This document shows positions 1 through 8,282 of a DNA stretch of 64,000 bases, piece after piece. Each line of letters opens with the position of its first letter. Within the stretch, counting starts at the first letter, position 1. Below the pieces are notes generated by a model, which saw only the letters and a list, made by a program, of their open reading frames with translations, searched no databases and was not told the DNA's origin. A program made the translations under genes and the position numbers. This DNA is from an uncultured Desulfatitalea sp. (GTDB lineage: Bacteria > Desulfobacterota > Desulfobacteria > Desulfobacterales > Desulfosarcinaceae), in the NCBI GenBank assembly GCA_937868765.1, contig CALMNL010000004.1, positions 632,749-696,748 of the forward strand, in the 5' to 3' direction.

Positions 1-798
1 AGCGACCAGATCTTCGGCGCCCTGCAAAAGGCCGGCAAGCGCATCGACTCCTACCGGGATGCCACTGGTTTCGACCAGTTCCACATGCGGGGCGTGGAGG
101 CCACCCGGGAACTGGCGGCCCTGGCCGGCGTGAGGCCGGGCCAGCATGTGCTGGATCTGGGCTGCGGCCTGGGCGGCGCCGGCCGCCTGCTGGCCGTGGA
201 GTTCGGTTGCCGGGTGACCGGCATCGACCTGGTGGCCGGGTTCATCGAAACCGCCCGGCGCCTGACCCAGGCGGCGGGGTTGCAGGAAAAGGTTTCCTTT
301 CAGACCGGCGACTTGAGCGCCCTGCCCTTCGCAGCGGGCACCTTCGATCTGGCCTGGTCCCAGCACACTCTGATGAACATCCGGGACAAGGCCGACCTCT
401 TCGGCCAGATCGCCCGGGTGCTCAAACCGGAGGGGATGTTCGCCTTCTACGAAGTCCTGGCCGGCCCCCGGACGCCCATCTACTACCCGGTCCAGTGGGC
501 CAGCGATGCCTCGATCAATTTTCTGCTTCCTGAAGATCGGTTCCTGTCTCAGTTATCCGCGGCCGGTTTCGAGCAGGTCCGGTGGCAGGAGGTCAGCGAC
601 CTGTGCCGGGAATGGTTCCAGCAGGTGGTCTCCAAGATGGCCCGCCGCGCGGCCGACGCGCCGGCGCCCCTGGGCCTGAACCTGGTGATCGGCCCCACCG
701 CGGCCGAGAAGGCGCGCAACACCCTGCGCAACCTGGAAGAGGCGCGCATCCGCGTGGTGTACGGCGTGGTGCGCAAGCAGAGAGACCGCCATGATTGA
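1..798 (+). CDS. SAM-dependent methyltransferase (5' end outside window)
   Basis: Class I methyltransferase. The reading frame is open from base 1, and the first ATG (85) lies inside conserved sequence, so the true start is upstream; 265 codons are visible. The SAM-binding motif I is VLDLGCGLGGAGRL followed by the acidic end of strand 2 (GCRVTGIDL), and a post-I region FDLAWSQHTLMNI is present. The upstream part (FDQFHMRGVEATRELAAL) and the GCGLGG motif resemble UbiE/sarcosine-dimethylglycine methyltransferase-like proteins, so a small-molecule N- or C-methyl acceptor is likely, but the substrate cannot be read. The stop overlaps the next gene by 8 bases, which suggests translational coupling. 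Confidence 0.85.
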   Translation, partial: SDQIFGALQKAGKRIDSYRDATGFDQFHMRGVEATRELAALAGVRPGQHVLDLGCGLGGAGRLLAVEFGCRVTGIDLVAGFIETARRLTQAAGLQEKVSFQTGDLSALPFAAGTFDLAWSQHTLMNIRDKADLFGQIARVLKPEGMFAFYEVLAGPRTPIYYPVQWASDASINFLLPEDRFLSQLSAAGFEQVRWQEVSDLCREWFQQVVSKMARRAADAPAPLGLNLVIGPTAAEKARNTLRNLEEARIRVVYGVVRKQRDRHD

Positions 799-1279
799 AC
801 CGCCGGCGGCTTCCGGGGCGTATCAGCACCTGAAAATCTACTTCGCGGGCGCCATCCGCGGCGGCCGCGGCGACGCCGCCCGTTACCTGGAGATGATCCG
901 GTTTCTGCAGGCCTTCGGCGAGGTCCTGACCGAACACGTGGGCGATCCGGCCCTCACCGAGGCGGGCGACGACGGCCCTGACGACCGCTTCATCCACGAA
1001 CGGGATATGATCTGGCTGCGGGGCAGCGATATCGTCGTGGCCGAAGTGACGCTGCCCTCCCTGGGGGTGGGCTATGAACTGGGCTGGGCCTGCGCCCTGG
1101 GCAAGCCGATCCTGGCCCTGTACCGATCGCGGCCGAACAAACACCTCTCGGCCATGATCGCCGGCAGCCCGGGCATCATCACCGCCCAATACACCACCGC
1201 CCACCAGGCCGGCGAGATCCTGCGCGGCTTTATCCGGACCTTTCTCAAGCAGCGCGAACTGGACCTGCGCCCCCGGTGA
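791..1279 (+). CDS. DNPH1/Rcl-like 2'-deoxynucleoside 5'-phosphate N-hydrolase
   Basis: A 162-residue protein of the nucleoside 2-deoxyribosyltransferase superfamily. IYFAGAIRGGRGD near the N-terminus matches the phosphate/sugar-binding start of DNPH1 (Rcl), and GVGYELGWA carries the glutamate that acts as nucleophile in this family. Members cleave the N-glycosidic bond of deoxynucleoside monophosphates and serve in nucleotide salvage or sanitation. It overlaps the upstream methyltransferase by 8 bases. Its stop codon lies inside the first copy of a 27-bp direct repeat (1275-1301); the second copy precedes the U32 peptidase gene at 5367, so these two genes were probably once adjacent. Confidence 0.75.
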   Translation: MIEPPAASGAYQHLKIYFAGAIRGGRGDAARYLEMIRFLQAFGEVLTEHVGDPALTEAGDDGPDDRFIHERDMIWLRGSDIVVAEVTLPSLGVGYELGWACALGKPILALYRSRPNKHLSAMIAGSPGIITAQYTTAHQAGEILRGFIRTFLKQRELDLRPR

Positions 1280-1301
1280 GCGCGAGGCCGATGGGAAGCC
1301 G
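1275..1301 (+). repeat. 27-bp direct repeat, copy 1
   Basis: This segment, starting GGTGAGCGCGAGG and ending GATGGGAAGCCG, is identical over 27 bases to 5337-5363. Copy 1 contains the stop codon of the DNPH1-like gene and a GGGAAG that no longer precedes a gene. In copy 2 the same GGGAAG sits directly before the ATG of the U32 peptidase. Confidence 0.9.
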
Positions 1302-1366
1302 TTCAGGGCCGCCTGCCTGGAACCGATGGCGGCGGCCGGCAGGCAAGTCGGTAAGCGGCAGGCAGC

Positions 1367-1897
1367 CTATTTGTCGGGGAGCGGCACCACCAGCACCGGT
1401 ATCCTGGACTGTTTCAGCACCTTCTGGGCCGTGCTGCCCAGCATGAAACGGGCAAGCCCGCCGTGGCCCTGGGTACCCATGACGATGAGGTCGCAGCCTG
1501 TTTTTTCAGCGGTCTCGATGATTACATCCACCGGATTTCCTCTTTTCACCAGCACATCATCCAGCTGAAAGGTCTGTTCTTCGAACTCCGTCGATGCGTT
1601 TCGATAAATGGACTGCAGCGCCTGCAAAATGTGCCCGCTTTCTGGGCGCTGCTTGCCGATAATGGCCTTTCGGGCGTCACTCGTGCGTTGCTGTTTGATC
1701 TCAGCCCAGCGCTCGGCGCCCACATGATAGCTGATGGCGGCGTCCATGCCCGGAGATTCCTCCAGCGCATGGACGATGGTGATGCCCAGGCCAAACATTT
1801 TGGCCAGGTTCACGGCATAGGCGAGGGCGAGCCGGGCGTTTTCCGACAGGTCGGTGGCAAACAGGATCTTTTTTATTGCGACTTTGGGAAGTATCAT
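1367..1897 (-). CDS. Universal stress protein (UspA family)
   Basis: A 176-residue single-domain Usp. The N-terminal KKILFATDLSENARLALAYAVNLAK strand-helix and the C-terminal DLIVMGTQGHGGLARFMLGSTAQKVL nucleotide-binding loop (G-x2-G-x9-G-S/T type) indicate an ATP-binding Usp, ending in the usual PVLVVPLP strand. AAGGAG lies 7 bases before the ATG. It is the last gene of the minus-strand unit dctP-dctQ-dctM-usp, about 70 bases after dctM. Usp genes next to TRAP transporters are known elsewhere, where the Usp can bind the permease; whether that applies here is inference. Confidence 0.92.
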   Translation of the reverse strand: MILPKVAIKKILFATDLSENARLALAYAVNLAKMFGLGITIVHALEESPGMDAAISYHVGAERWAEIKQQRTSDARKAIIGKQRPESGHILQALQSIYRNASTEFEEQTFQLDDVLVKRGNPVDVIIETAEKTGCDLIVMGTQGHGGLARFMLGSTAQKVLKQSRIPVLVVPLPDK

Positions 1898-1965
1898 CTG
1901 TTTTCTCCTTGATGGACCGTTTCTTGCCGTGCATCGGGTCGATCCGGCGGTCGTCTTTCAGCCCG

Positions 1966-3246
1966 CTAGTTGAACAAGAGATTGGGCAGCCACAGGGAGA
2001 CGCTCGGCACATAGGTGATCAGCACCAGGTACAGAAACATGACCAAGATCCACGGGGCGCACGCCTTGGTGGTTTCGGTCAGCCCCAGATGGGAGATCCC
2101 CGAAGCCACATAGAGATTCAAACCCACCGGTGGCGTGATCATGCCGATTTCCATGTTCACCGTCATGAGCACCCCCAGGTGAATGGGGTCGATATTGAGA
2201 TGCATCGCCATCGGAAAGAGCAACGGGGCCGTAATCAGCAGGATGGACGATGGTTCCATGAAGTTGCCGGCGGCCAGCAGGAGAATGTTGACCATGACCA
2301 GAAAGCCCACCTTTCCGAGGCCCAAATTGGTGATCCACTCGCTCAGATGCTGGGGAATCTGCTCGGACGTCAGCAGGAATGAGAAGAGTACCGCATTGGT
2401 GATGATATAAAGGATCATCGCCGACATGTTGGCGGCGGCCAGCAATGTCTTGGGCACGTCCTTGAGGCGCATGTCGCGATAGACGAAGACGGAGACGAAA
2501 AAGGCGTAGACCGCACTCATGGCGGCCGCCTCGGTGGCGGTGAAAACCCCGGAATAGATCCCGCCGATCACCACGACGATCAACAGCAATCCCCAGATGC
2601 TTTCGCGGAAGGTGCGCAGGCGTGTGCCCCAACTGGCCTTGGGCAGACTGGGATAGTTGCGCGTCTTGGCCACCAAACCGGTTACCCCCATCAGGAGAAG
2701 GGCCAGGAAAAGCCCGGGAATGATGCCGGCGATGAAAAGCCGGCCGATGGAGGCGTTCGTGGCCACGGCGTAAATCACCATGACGATGGAGGGCGGAATC
2801 AGGATCCCCAGACTGCCGGAGGTGCCGATGACGCCCACACCGAACTTCATGGGGTAGCCCTGATCCACCATGGCCGGCAGCAGAATGGAACCGATGGCCA
2901 CCACCGTGGCCGGACTGGACCCGGATACGGCCGCGAAAAGCGCGCAGGCCACCACTCCGGCGATGGCCAATCCCCCGTGCCAGTGCCCCACCATGGCCGT
3001 GGCAAAATTGATCATCCGCCGGGCAACGCCCCCATGGGTCAGGAAGTTTCCGGCCAGGATGAAGAAGGGCACGGCCATGATTTCGAATTTCTCGATCCCG
3101 GTGAACAGCTTCATGGCCACCGCTTCGATGGGCACCTGGGTCATCGTGAAGAGAAAGGTCAGCACCGTCAGGCCCAGGGCGATGGATATGGGCATGCCGG
3201 TGAGCATCAGCACGGTCAATAGCCCGAAAATAATTATACCGCTCAT
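1966..3246 (-). CDS. dctM: TRAP transporter large permease DctM
   Basis: A 426-residue, very hydrophobic protein of the DctM/ion-transporter superfamily, close to the family's usual 425-430 residues, with 12 or more membrane segments. Typical patches are GIIIFGLLTVLMLTGMPISIALG at the N-terminus, FFILAGNFLTHGGVARRMINF, GSSPATVVAIGSILLPAM, and a C-terminal GMITPPVGLNLYV. It carries solute and Na+ across the membrane in complex with DctQ. Its ATG overlaps the stop of dctQ by 4 bases. Confidence 0.93.
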   Translation of the reverse strand: MSGIIIFGLLTVLMLTGMPISIALGLTVLTFLFTMTQVPIEAVAMKLFTGIEKFEIMAVPFFILAGNFLTHGGVARRMINFATAMVGHWHGGLAIAGVVACALFAAVSGSSPATVVAIGSILLPAMVDQGYPMKFGVGVIGTSGSLGILIPPSIVMVIYAVATNASIGRLFIAGIIPGLFLALLLMGVTGLVAKTRNYPSLPKASWGTRLRTFRESIWGLLLIVVVIGGIYSGVFTATEAAAMSAVYAFFVSVFVYRDMRLKDVPKTLLAAANMSAMILYIITNAVLFSFLLTSEQIPQHLSEWITNLGLGKVGFLVMVNILLLAAGNFMEPSSILLITAPLLFPMAMHLNIDPIHLGVLMTVNMEIGMITPPVGLNLYVASGISHLGLTETTKACAPWILVMFLYLVLITYVPSVSLWLPNLLFN

Positions 3247-3902
3247 GATAATCCTCCCTGCTCCCCGGGCAATTGATCCCTGCCGCGCCTGTCCGGTGAC
3301 GACGCGTCTTCCAGGCCGTCCACATGGCTCGCATCGTGATGGGGCAGTTGCCCGGTCCGGACGAAACGCTCAATGACCTGGAGAAAACGGAAGCACATCA
3401 GGTAAGAGCCCAGCGGCACCGCGGAATAGAAGATCCAGACGGGCCATTCCAGATCCGGGGAAACCGGTCCCTCGGTCAAATCCGGCCAATCGAGACCCAG
3501 AGTGGTGGCCACGGCATACCGCAGCCCGACCTCCCAGACGAATTTGAAGCCCAACGTACCGATGACCGCGGTAAACAAGGCCCCGCCGCTCAAACCGATG
3601 ACTACGAATTTGGCGCGATTTTTTTCTTTGAGGCTGTTGATGAAGACATCCACCCCCACATGGATTCCGGTGCGAACACCGTAAGCGGCGCCGAACTTGG
3701 CCATCCAGATGAACATATAGATGCACAACTCCTGGGCCCAGCTCATATTCAAACTCAAAAGCCAGTCCTGAACCACGGGGATGGGCCAACCGCTGGCATA
3801 GCGGTGCACCACCGCCAAGAAAATCACCATGGTGGCAGCGGCGATCAGCGAAGCGACCAGCCACTCTTCCAGGTGATCCAGAAATTTCAGTATGTGCTTC
3901 AC
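3243..3902 (-). CDS. dctQ: TRAP transporter small permease DctQ
   Basis: Four-helix small TRAP permease. I prefer the GTG at 3902 (219 residues, VKHILKFLDHLEEWL) because GGAG lies 7 bases upstream. An in-frame start at 3974 would add 24 residues with no family support. Segments of about 20 hydrophobic residues follow LEEWLVASLIAAATMVIFLAV, and the loop GVRTGIHVGVDVFINSL is typical of DctQ. The region after helix 3 (WPDLTEGPVSPDLEWPVWIF) is longer than in many DctQ proteins, as in C4-dicarboxylate DctQ. The C-terminal tail is charged. Confidence 0.9.
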   Translation of the reverse strand: MKHILKFLDHLEEWLVASLIAAATMVIFLAVVHRYASGWPIPVVQDWLLSLNMSWAQELCIYMFIWMAKFGAAYGVRTGIHVGVDVFINSLKEKNRAKFVVIGLSGGALFTAVIGTLGFKFVWEVGLRYAVATTLGLDWPDLTEGPVSPDLEWPVWIFYSAVPLGSYLMCFRFLQVIERFVRTGQLPHHDASHVDGLEDASSPDRRGRDQLPGEQGGLS

Positions 3903-4011
3903 TTTGATTCTCCATGGATTAGAGCCCATTTTAAGGCCCAGGAAAAAAATGCCGTTGTACGGGGCCCCCGGCATTTTTCCTTGGATTGCCGAAGCGGGCG
4001 CCGGTCTGGGC

Positions 4012-5010
4012 TTACTTCTTAAAACCCGTCGCCTGGTACACCTCCTGAATCAGATCGGCACCGATGCGATTGGCCATTTCTTCATGCACCTTGATCAGCG
4101 CATTTTTCCAAAGCGCCCGTTCCTGAGGGCTCAGTGCGATCACCTCTGATTTCCCCGAAGCCTTCACCGCGGCCATATCCTCGTCATTTTTCTTCTTGGC
4201 GATATCGTTGGCGAAGGTGGTGGCATCGGCCATGGCGCTTTCCAGCTGGGTGCGGATATCGGCCGGCAGACCTTCCCAGAACTTCTTGTTCACGATGACG
4301 GCGTATCCCAGATAGCCATGGTCGGTCAGGGTCACATACTTCTGCACCTCGTGCATCTTCTGGGTATACAGGTTGGAAGGGGGGTTCTCGGTGCCATCCA
4401 CCACGCCGGTCTGCAGCGCCTGATAGACCTCTGAAAACGCCATGACCTGGGGGATGGCCTTGAGCGCCCTCATCTGCGCCTCGAGAATCTTGGAGGACTG
4501 AATGCGCATCTTCAATCCCTTGCAGTCTTCCGGAACCCGCAGCGGTTTGTTGGCGCTCATGACCTTGAAGCCGTTATCCCAATAGGCCAGGCCCAAAATT
4601 CCCTTGGGTTCCAGCTTCTTCAACAGGCTTTGGCCCACCGGGCCGAGGGTCACCTTGTGCAGCTGATCATAGTCGTCAAAAATGTAAGGCAGGTCGAAAA
4701 CCTCGAATTGCTTCACCCCCAGGGGGCCGAACTTGGCCAGGGACGGCGCCAGCATCTGCACCGAGCCCAACTGCAGGGCTTCCATCTCTTCCTTGTCTTT
4801 ATAGAGCTGGCTGTTCGGGTACACCTCTATTTTGACGGCCCCATTGGTCCGTTCTTCGGCCAGTTTCTTGAAATATTCCGCAGCCTGTCCTTTGGGGGTG
4901 TCGACGGCCACCACATGGCTGAATTTGATTATGATGGGTTCGGCCATCGCGGTTGCAGCCATAGCGATCACCATTCCGACAACCAGCACCAACAGAATTC
5001 TCTTTTTCAT
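4012..5010 (-). CDS. dctP: TRAP transporter solute-binding protein DctP
   Basis: A 332-residue periplasmic binding protein. The signal peptide (KKRILLVLVVGMVIAMAATAMA) precedes mature EPIIIKFSHVVA. The stretch KGLKMRIQSSKILEAQMRAL contains the conserved substrate-carboxylate arginine. AFSEVYQALQTGVVDGTENP and HGYLGYAVIVNKKFWEGLP are close to C4-dicarboxylate DctP proteins, so succinate, fumarate or malate is the best guess for substrate. AAGGAG lies 7 bases before the ATG. It is the first gene of the dctPQM-usp unit. No adjacent DctS/DctR two-component pair was found. Confidence 0.92.
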   Translation of the reverse strand: MKKRILLVLVVGMVIAMAATAMAEPIIIKFSHVVAVDTPKGQAAEYFKKLAEERTNGAVKIEVYPNSQLYKDKEEMEALQLGSVQMLAPSLAKFGPLGVKQFEVFDLPYIFDDYDQLHKVTLGPVGQSLLKKLEPKGILGLAYWDNGFKVMSANKPLRVPEDCKGLKMRIQSSKILEAQMRALKAIPQVMAFSEVYQALQTGVVDGTENPPSNLYTQKMHEVQKYVTLTDHGYLGYAVIVNKKFWEGLPADIRTQLESAMADATTFANDIAKKKNDEDMAAVKASGKSEVIALSPQERALWKNALIKVHEEMANRIGADLIQEVYQATGFKK

Positions 5011-5278
5011 TTACTGCTCCTTCTACTCATCATTGTTTTGAATTGCGCCGGCAAGAGACCTGCTCCCATTGCTTCGCATGAACAGGCACCCCGCAAAGCG
5101 GAGCCACATATTACCTCGATTCAAGCGCTTTTCCGCTTGTGTACCGGACGGCCGATACCCACAAACCATTTCTTTCCCGATTGTCAGCCAAGTTAAATTA
5201 AGATATCAGTTTATGGCAATTGGAGCTTTTTTGATTCCGATGTCGGATTTTTTCTTACGCGCGAGCCTCGGCGGCACC

Positions 5279-5302
5279 GGCCGGGCGGCCGGGCGGCCGG
5301 GC
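5279..5302 (+). repeat. Short tandem repeat, 3 x GGCCGGGC
   Basis: Three perfect head-to-tail copies of an 8-mer lie 35 bases before the second copy of the 27-bp direct repeat, at the right edge of the putatively inserted TRAP/Usp segment. Confidence 0.85.
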
Positions 5303-5336
5303 GCATCGACACCACCCGATGCCCGGCCCAGGCCCA

Positions 5337-5363
5337 GGTGAGCGCGAGGCCGATGGGAAGCCG
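5337..5363 (+). repeat. 27-bp direct repeat, copy 2
   Basis: Identical to 1275-1301. Its GGGAAG probably serves as ribosome-binding site for the U32 peptidase ATG at 5367. The two copies are 4062 bases apart. Confidence 0.9.
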
Positions 5364-5366
5364 CCC

Positions 5367-7199
5367 ATGACTACCCCTTTGGAGCTGTTGGCGCCCGCAG
5401 GAAATGCAAAGATCGGCATGGCCGCCATCGACCATGGCGCCGATGCCGTCTATATCGGCGCCCCCCGCTTCAGCGCCCGTGCGGCGGCCGGCAATCCCGT
5501 GGCCGAAATCGCCGCTCTGGTAAGCTACGCCCACCCCTTCGCGGTCAAGGTGTACGTGGCCCTCAACACCCTGCTTACGGACGCCGAACTGCCCGACGCC
5601 CTGGAACTGATCCGTCAGGTCCATGCGGCCGGCGCCGATGGCCTGATCATTCAGGACGTGGGCCTGCTGGAGTGCGATCTGCCGCCCATCCCGCTCATCG
5701 CCAGCACCCAGATGCACAACGCCTCACCGGAAAAAGTGAAGTTCCTGGAGGATGTGGGTTTCCAGCGGGTGATCCTGGCGCGGGAGCTGTCGCTGGCGGA
5801 GATCCGCGCCATCCGCGACCGCTCCCGCATCGAACTGGAAAGCTTCGTCTACGGCGCCCTGTGCGTCTCTTACAGCGGCCAGTGCTACCTGAGCCAGGCG
5901 CTTTGCGGCCGCAGCGGCAACCGCGGCGTTTGCGCCCAGCCCTGCCGGCACCGCTACACGCTTTACGACGGCCAGGGGAAGAACATCGCGGCGGACAAAC
6001 ACCTGCTCTCGCTCAAGGATCTCAACCTCTCCGGCGCCATCGCCGATCTGGTGGCCGCCGGCATCACTTCCTTCAAAATCGAGGGCCGCTACAAGGATGC
6101 CACCTACGTCAAGAATGTCACCGCGGCTTTCCGGCAGGAGATCGACCGCTTTATCGCGGCAACGCCGGGCTTTCGCCGGGCCAGCACAGGCACGAGCGAA
6201 ATTAACTTCACGCCGGATCTGAACCGCACGTTCAATCGCGGTCACACGCGCTACTTCCTTTGCGACCGGAAGGAAAAGGTGGGTGCCGTCGAGACGCCCA
6301 AGTCCATGGGGAAAGCCGTGGGCACGGTGGCGGCGGTGGGCAAAGGCTTCTTTCGCCTGCGGGGGGAAACGCTCCGCAACGGTGACGGCCTCTGCTTCTT
6401 TAATTCTTCAGGAGTTCTCGCCGGGGCCAGGGTCGACCGGATCGTCAAGGATCGGATCTATCCCAACACCATGGAGGGTTTGGCGGTCGGCCAACATCTT
6501 TATCGCAACCGGGATCAAGAATTTCTGCGGCGCCTTGAGCGGGCATCCGCCAACCGACGGGTGGGTGTAAGCCTGCGCTTGCTGCAAAGCGCCACCGAGG
6601 TGGCCCTGGAAGTGACGGACGAGGACGGCCTCCAGGCCCGGGCAAGCATTTCAGCGCCTTACCAGAACCCCCGGAATCAGGAAGCGGTGCGCGCCCAGAC
6701 CCACAGCCAGTTGGCCGCCATGGGCCATACGATCTATCGCCTCGATGGCCTCACCTGCGCGCCCGAGCAGCCCGGTTTCCTGCCCCTGAGCACCCTCAAC
6801 CGCCTGCGGCGCGAGGCTTTGGAACGGCTGACCGAGCGCCGCATGAAGTACTACCGGGCCAAGGCGGCCATCTTTCTGCCCAACTCGGTCCCTTACCCCG
6901 AAAAAGAATTGGATTACCGGGCCAATGTCCTCAACCGCAACGCCGAACGGTTCTACCGGCGCCACGGCGCCACGGTCAGCGAGCCAGCCCTGGAATCCGG
7001 CACCGCCCCCGCCGGCAAGCCCCTCATGACCACCCGCTACTGCCTTCGTCACCAGCTCGACCTGTGTCCGCAACATTCTAAGCAGAAGATCGCTTTGAAA
7101 GAACCGCTCTTACTGACCGACGGCCGGCACAGGTACCGGCTCACCTTCGACTGCCGGCGCTGTGAAATGCTCTTGACCCTTGAAAAGCCTGAATCGTGA
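5367..7199 (+). CDS. Peptidase U32 family protein (RlhA/YegQ-type RNA hydroxylation factor)
   Basis: A 610-residue U32 protein. MTTPLELLAPAGNAKIGMAAI is the classic family start; an in-frame ATG at 5319 would add 16 residues encoded by the direct repeat and is unlikely. The signature ESFVYGALCVSYSGQCYLSQ with the cysteine pattern SGNRGVCAQPCR is intact. A further cysteine set near the C-terminus (CLRHQLDLC, then CRRCEML) may bind a metal or Fe-S cluster. The length and extra C-terminal domain resemble RlhA (23S rRNA C2501 hydroxylation) more than the shorter TrhP. True protease activity is not expected. The best fit is a prephenate-dependent RNA hydroxylation enzyme. Confidence 0.85.
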   Translation: MTTPLELLAPAGNAKIGMAAIDHGADAVYIGAPRFSARAAAGNPVAEIAALVSYAHPFAVKVYVALNTLLTDAELPDALELIRQVHAAGADGLIIQDVGLLECDLPPIPLIASTQMHNASPEKVKFLEDVGFQRVILARELSLAEIRAIRDRSRIELESFVYGALCVSYSGQCYLSQALCGRSGNRGVCAQPCRHRYTLYDGQGKNIAADKHLLSLKDLNLSGAIADLVAAGITSFKIEGRYKDATYVKNVTAAFRQEIDRFIAATPGFRRASTGTSEINFTPDLNRTFNRGHTRYFLCDRKEKVGAVETPKSMGKAVGTVAAVGKGFFRLRGETLRNGDGLCFFNSSGVLAGARVDRIVKDRIYPNTMEGLAVGQHLYRNRDQEFLRRLERASANRRVGVSLRLLQSATEVALEVTDEDGLQARASISAPYQNPRNQEAVRAQTHSQLAAMGHTIYRLDGLTCAPEQPGFLPLSTLNRLRREALERLTERRMKYYRAKAAIFLPNSVPYPEKELDYRANVLNRNAERFYRRHGATVSEPALESGTAPAGKPLMTTRYCLRHQLDLCPQHSKQKIALKEPLLLTDGRHRYRLTFDCRRCEMLLTLEKPES

Positions 7200-7267
7200 T
7201 ATTAAAGACATATCCAAATTCTTGGTGATTGCGCTTTTTTATTGTGATATTGGTATGTAATCAACGC

Positions 7268-7322
7268 GCCTGATAATCAGACCACAAGAGAAGTGCAAAA
7301 TATTGCGACTATATTATCAGGC
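7268..7322. repeat. Inverted repeat with 10-bp arms
   Basis: GCCTGATAAT (7268-7277) and its exact complement ATTATCAGGC (7313-7322) flank a 35-base AT-rich spacer between the convergent U32 and merR-tetR genes. The spacing is long for a terminator. Confidence 0.6.
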
Positions 7323-7341
7323 ATCCGCAAAGTTTGTTTAC

Positions 7342-7376
7342 GGTGTGAACCCAAAGCGGATTCACCCCAATTTTTT
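7342..7376 (+). terminator. Rho-independent terminator after the U32 peptidase gene
   Basis: GGTGTGAACC pairs with GGATTCACCCC across a CAAAGC loop (one bulge and one mismatch), followed by AATTTTTT. It lies about 145 bases after the U32 stop and reads in the plus direction. The last T run overlaps the perfect palindrome TTTACCATGGTAAA (7374-7387). Confidence 0.6.
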
Positions 7377-7433
7377 ACCATGGTAAATGTTTTCCAGCCC
7401 ATCGCCTCCACGTCGTTGGCCGTTGCCAGATAC

Positions 7434-8282
7434 TTATCCCCTGCTCTTCAGGAAAGAATCAACGATGAGGTCGGACAAAAATTCTATTACATCATCCAGA
7501 TTATACTTTTTGTCCAAAGATAGCCTCAATGACATGATCTCGATTAAACCTGTCAGGCTGTATCCCAGTAAATCGGCATCTACTTTCCGGATAATGCCTT
7601 CGTTTGCGGCGGCCTCGATCTCCCGTATGAGGGGCTGCGTAAGACCATGGTAGATTTTTTTGATCTTATCCGCCGGCCAACGCTCCTCGCTGGCCATTTC
7701 AGCGCGAAGCTGATTCAATATTTCACTATATCTCGTATAATTTTTGTAGAAAACCCTGCCACGGATTTTCATGCGCTCGACAAAATCTTCTTCGCCCTTT
7801 ATGGCAATGGCCGCCTCTCCCACGATATTTCGGAAGACGTGGTCAATGACCTCTATGAACAACTCGCGCTTATCCTGGAAGTAGAGATAAAACGTGCCGG
7901 TCGATATTTTAAGCGCCCCGGTGATATCGACGATTTTTACCCCATGGTAGCCTTTGGTGCTGAAAACCTCGATGGCTTTTCTGATAATCTCCTCACGCCG
8001 CTTCTGTTTTTCCTTTGGTGTGGTTGCCGCCTTGCTGAAATCAGGAAGGGCAACCGCTTTGTCTGCGGCATTCGAAGTAATTTGCTTCTTTAGAAATGAT
8101 ACCGGCACCCGACACCCTTTTTTTAAATCTTCAATCTCCCTCAGGCGCCGGAGATGGGTATCGTCATAGTAAGCCATTGTTCTTCCGGTTTTTTGGGGAG
8201 GGTGCAGCAGTCCCTGCCGAAGGTAAAAATGGATCGTCGTGCGCGGTACCCCGGACTTATCGACCAATTCTTTAATCCGCAT
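7434..8282 (-). CDS. MerR-TetR fusion transcriptional regulator
   Basis: A 282-residue regulator with two different DNA-binding modules. Residues 1-70 are a MerR winged helix (MRIKELVDKSGVPRTTIHFYLRQGLL, then YYDDTHLRRLREIEDLKKG). After a linker, residues about 93-140 are a TetR helix-turn-helix (RREEIIRKAIEVFSTKGYHG, then ISTGTFYLYFQDKRELF), followed by a helical TetR ligand domain. It is divergent from the catabolic operon beginning at 8610, so it probably controls that operon, perhaps by sensing an acyl-CoA intermediate. The MerR effector domain is absent, so the TetR part probably provides dimerisation and ligand sensing. Confidence 0.88.
   Translation of the reverse strand: MRIKELVDKSGVPRTTIHFYLRQGLLHPPQKTGRTMAYYDDTHLRRLREIEDLKKGCRVPVSFLKKQITSNAADKAVALPDFSKAATTPKEKQKRREEIIRKAIEVFSTKGYHGVKIVDITGALKISTGTFYLYFQDKRELFIEVIDHVFRNIVGEAAIAIKGEEDFVERMKIRGRVFYKNYTRYSEILNQLRAEMASEERWPADKIKKIYHGLTQPLIREIEAAANEGIIRKVDADLLGYSLTGLIEIMSLRLSLDKKYNLDDVIEFLSDLIVDSFLKSRG

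Larger units (their letters stand above)
5011..5366. other. Intergenic region between divergent dctP and U32 peptidase genes
   Basis: This holds the promoters of two divergent units, but no convincing sigma-70 or sigma-54 site was found. It contains an AT-rich half, a GATTCCGATGTCGGA hairpin followed by six T (5233-5253), three tandem copies of the 8-mer GGCCGGGC (5279-5302) and copy 2 of the 27-bp direct repeat. Confidence 0.6.

Noticed and set aside
5089-5110. GCAAAGCGGAGCCAC as a minus-strand sigma-54 site for dctP
   Set aside because: The -24/-12 spacing is one base short and the -24 half lacks the expected GTGCCA.
5228-5240. TTTGATTCCGAT shared with the enhancer-like repeat at 60848
   Set aside because: Only a 12-base match to one arm, with no second arm of the same type and no sigma-54 promoter nearby. 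Probably coincidence.
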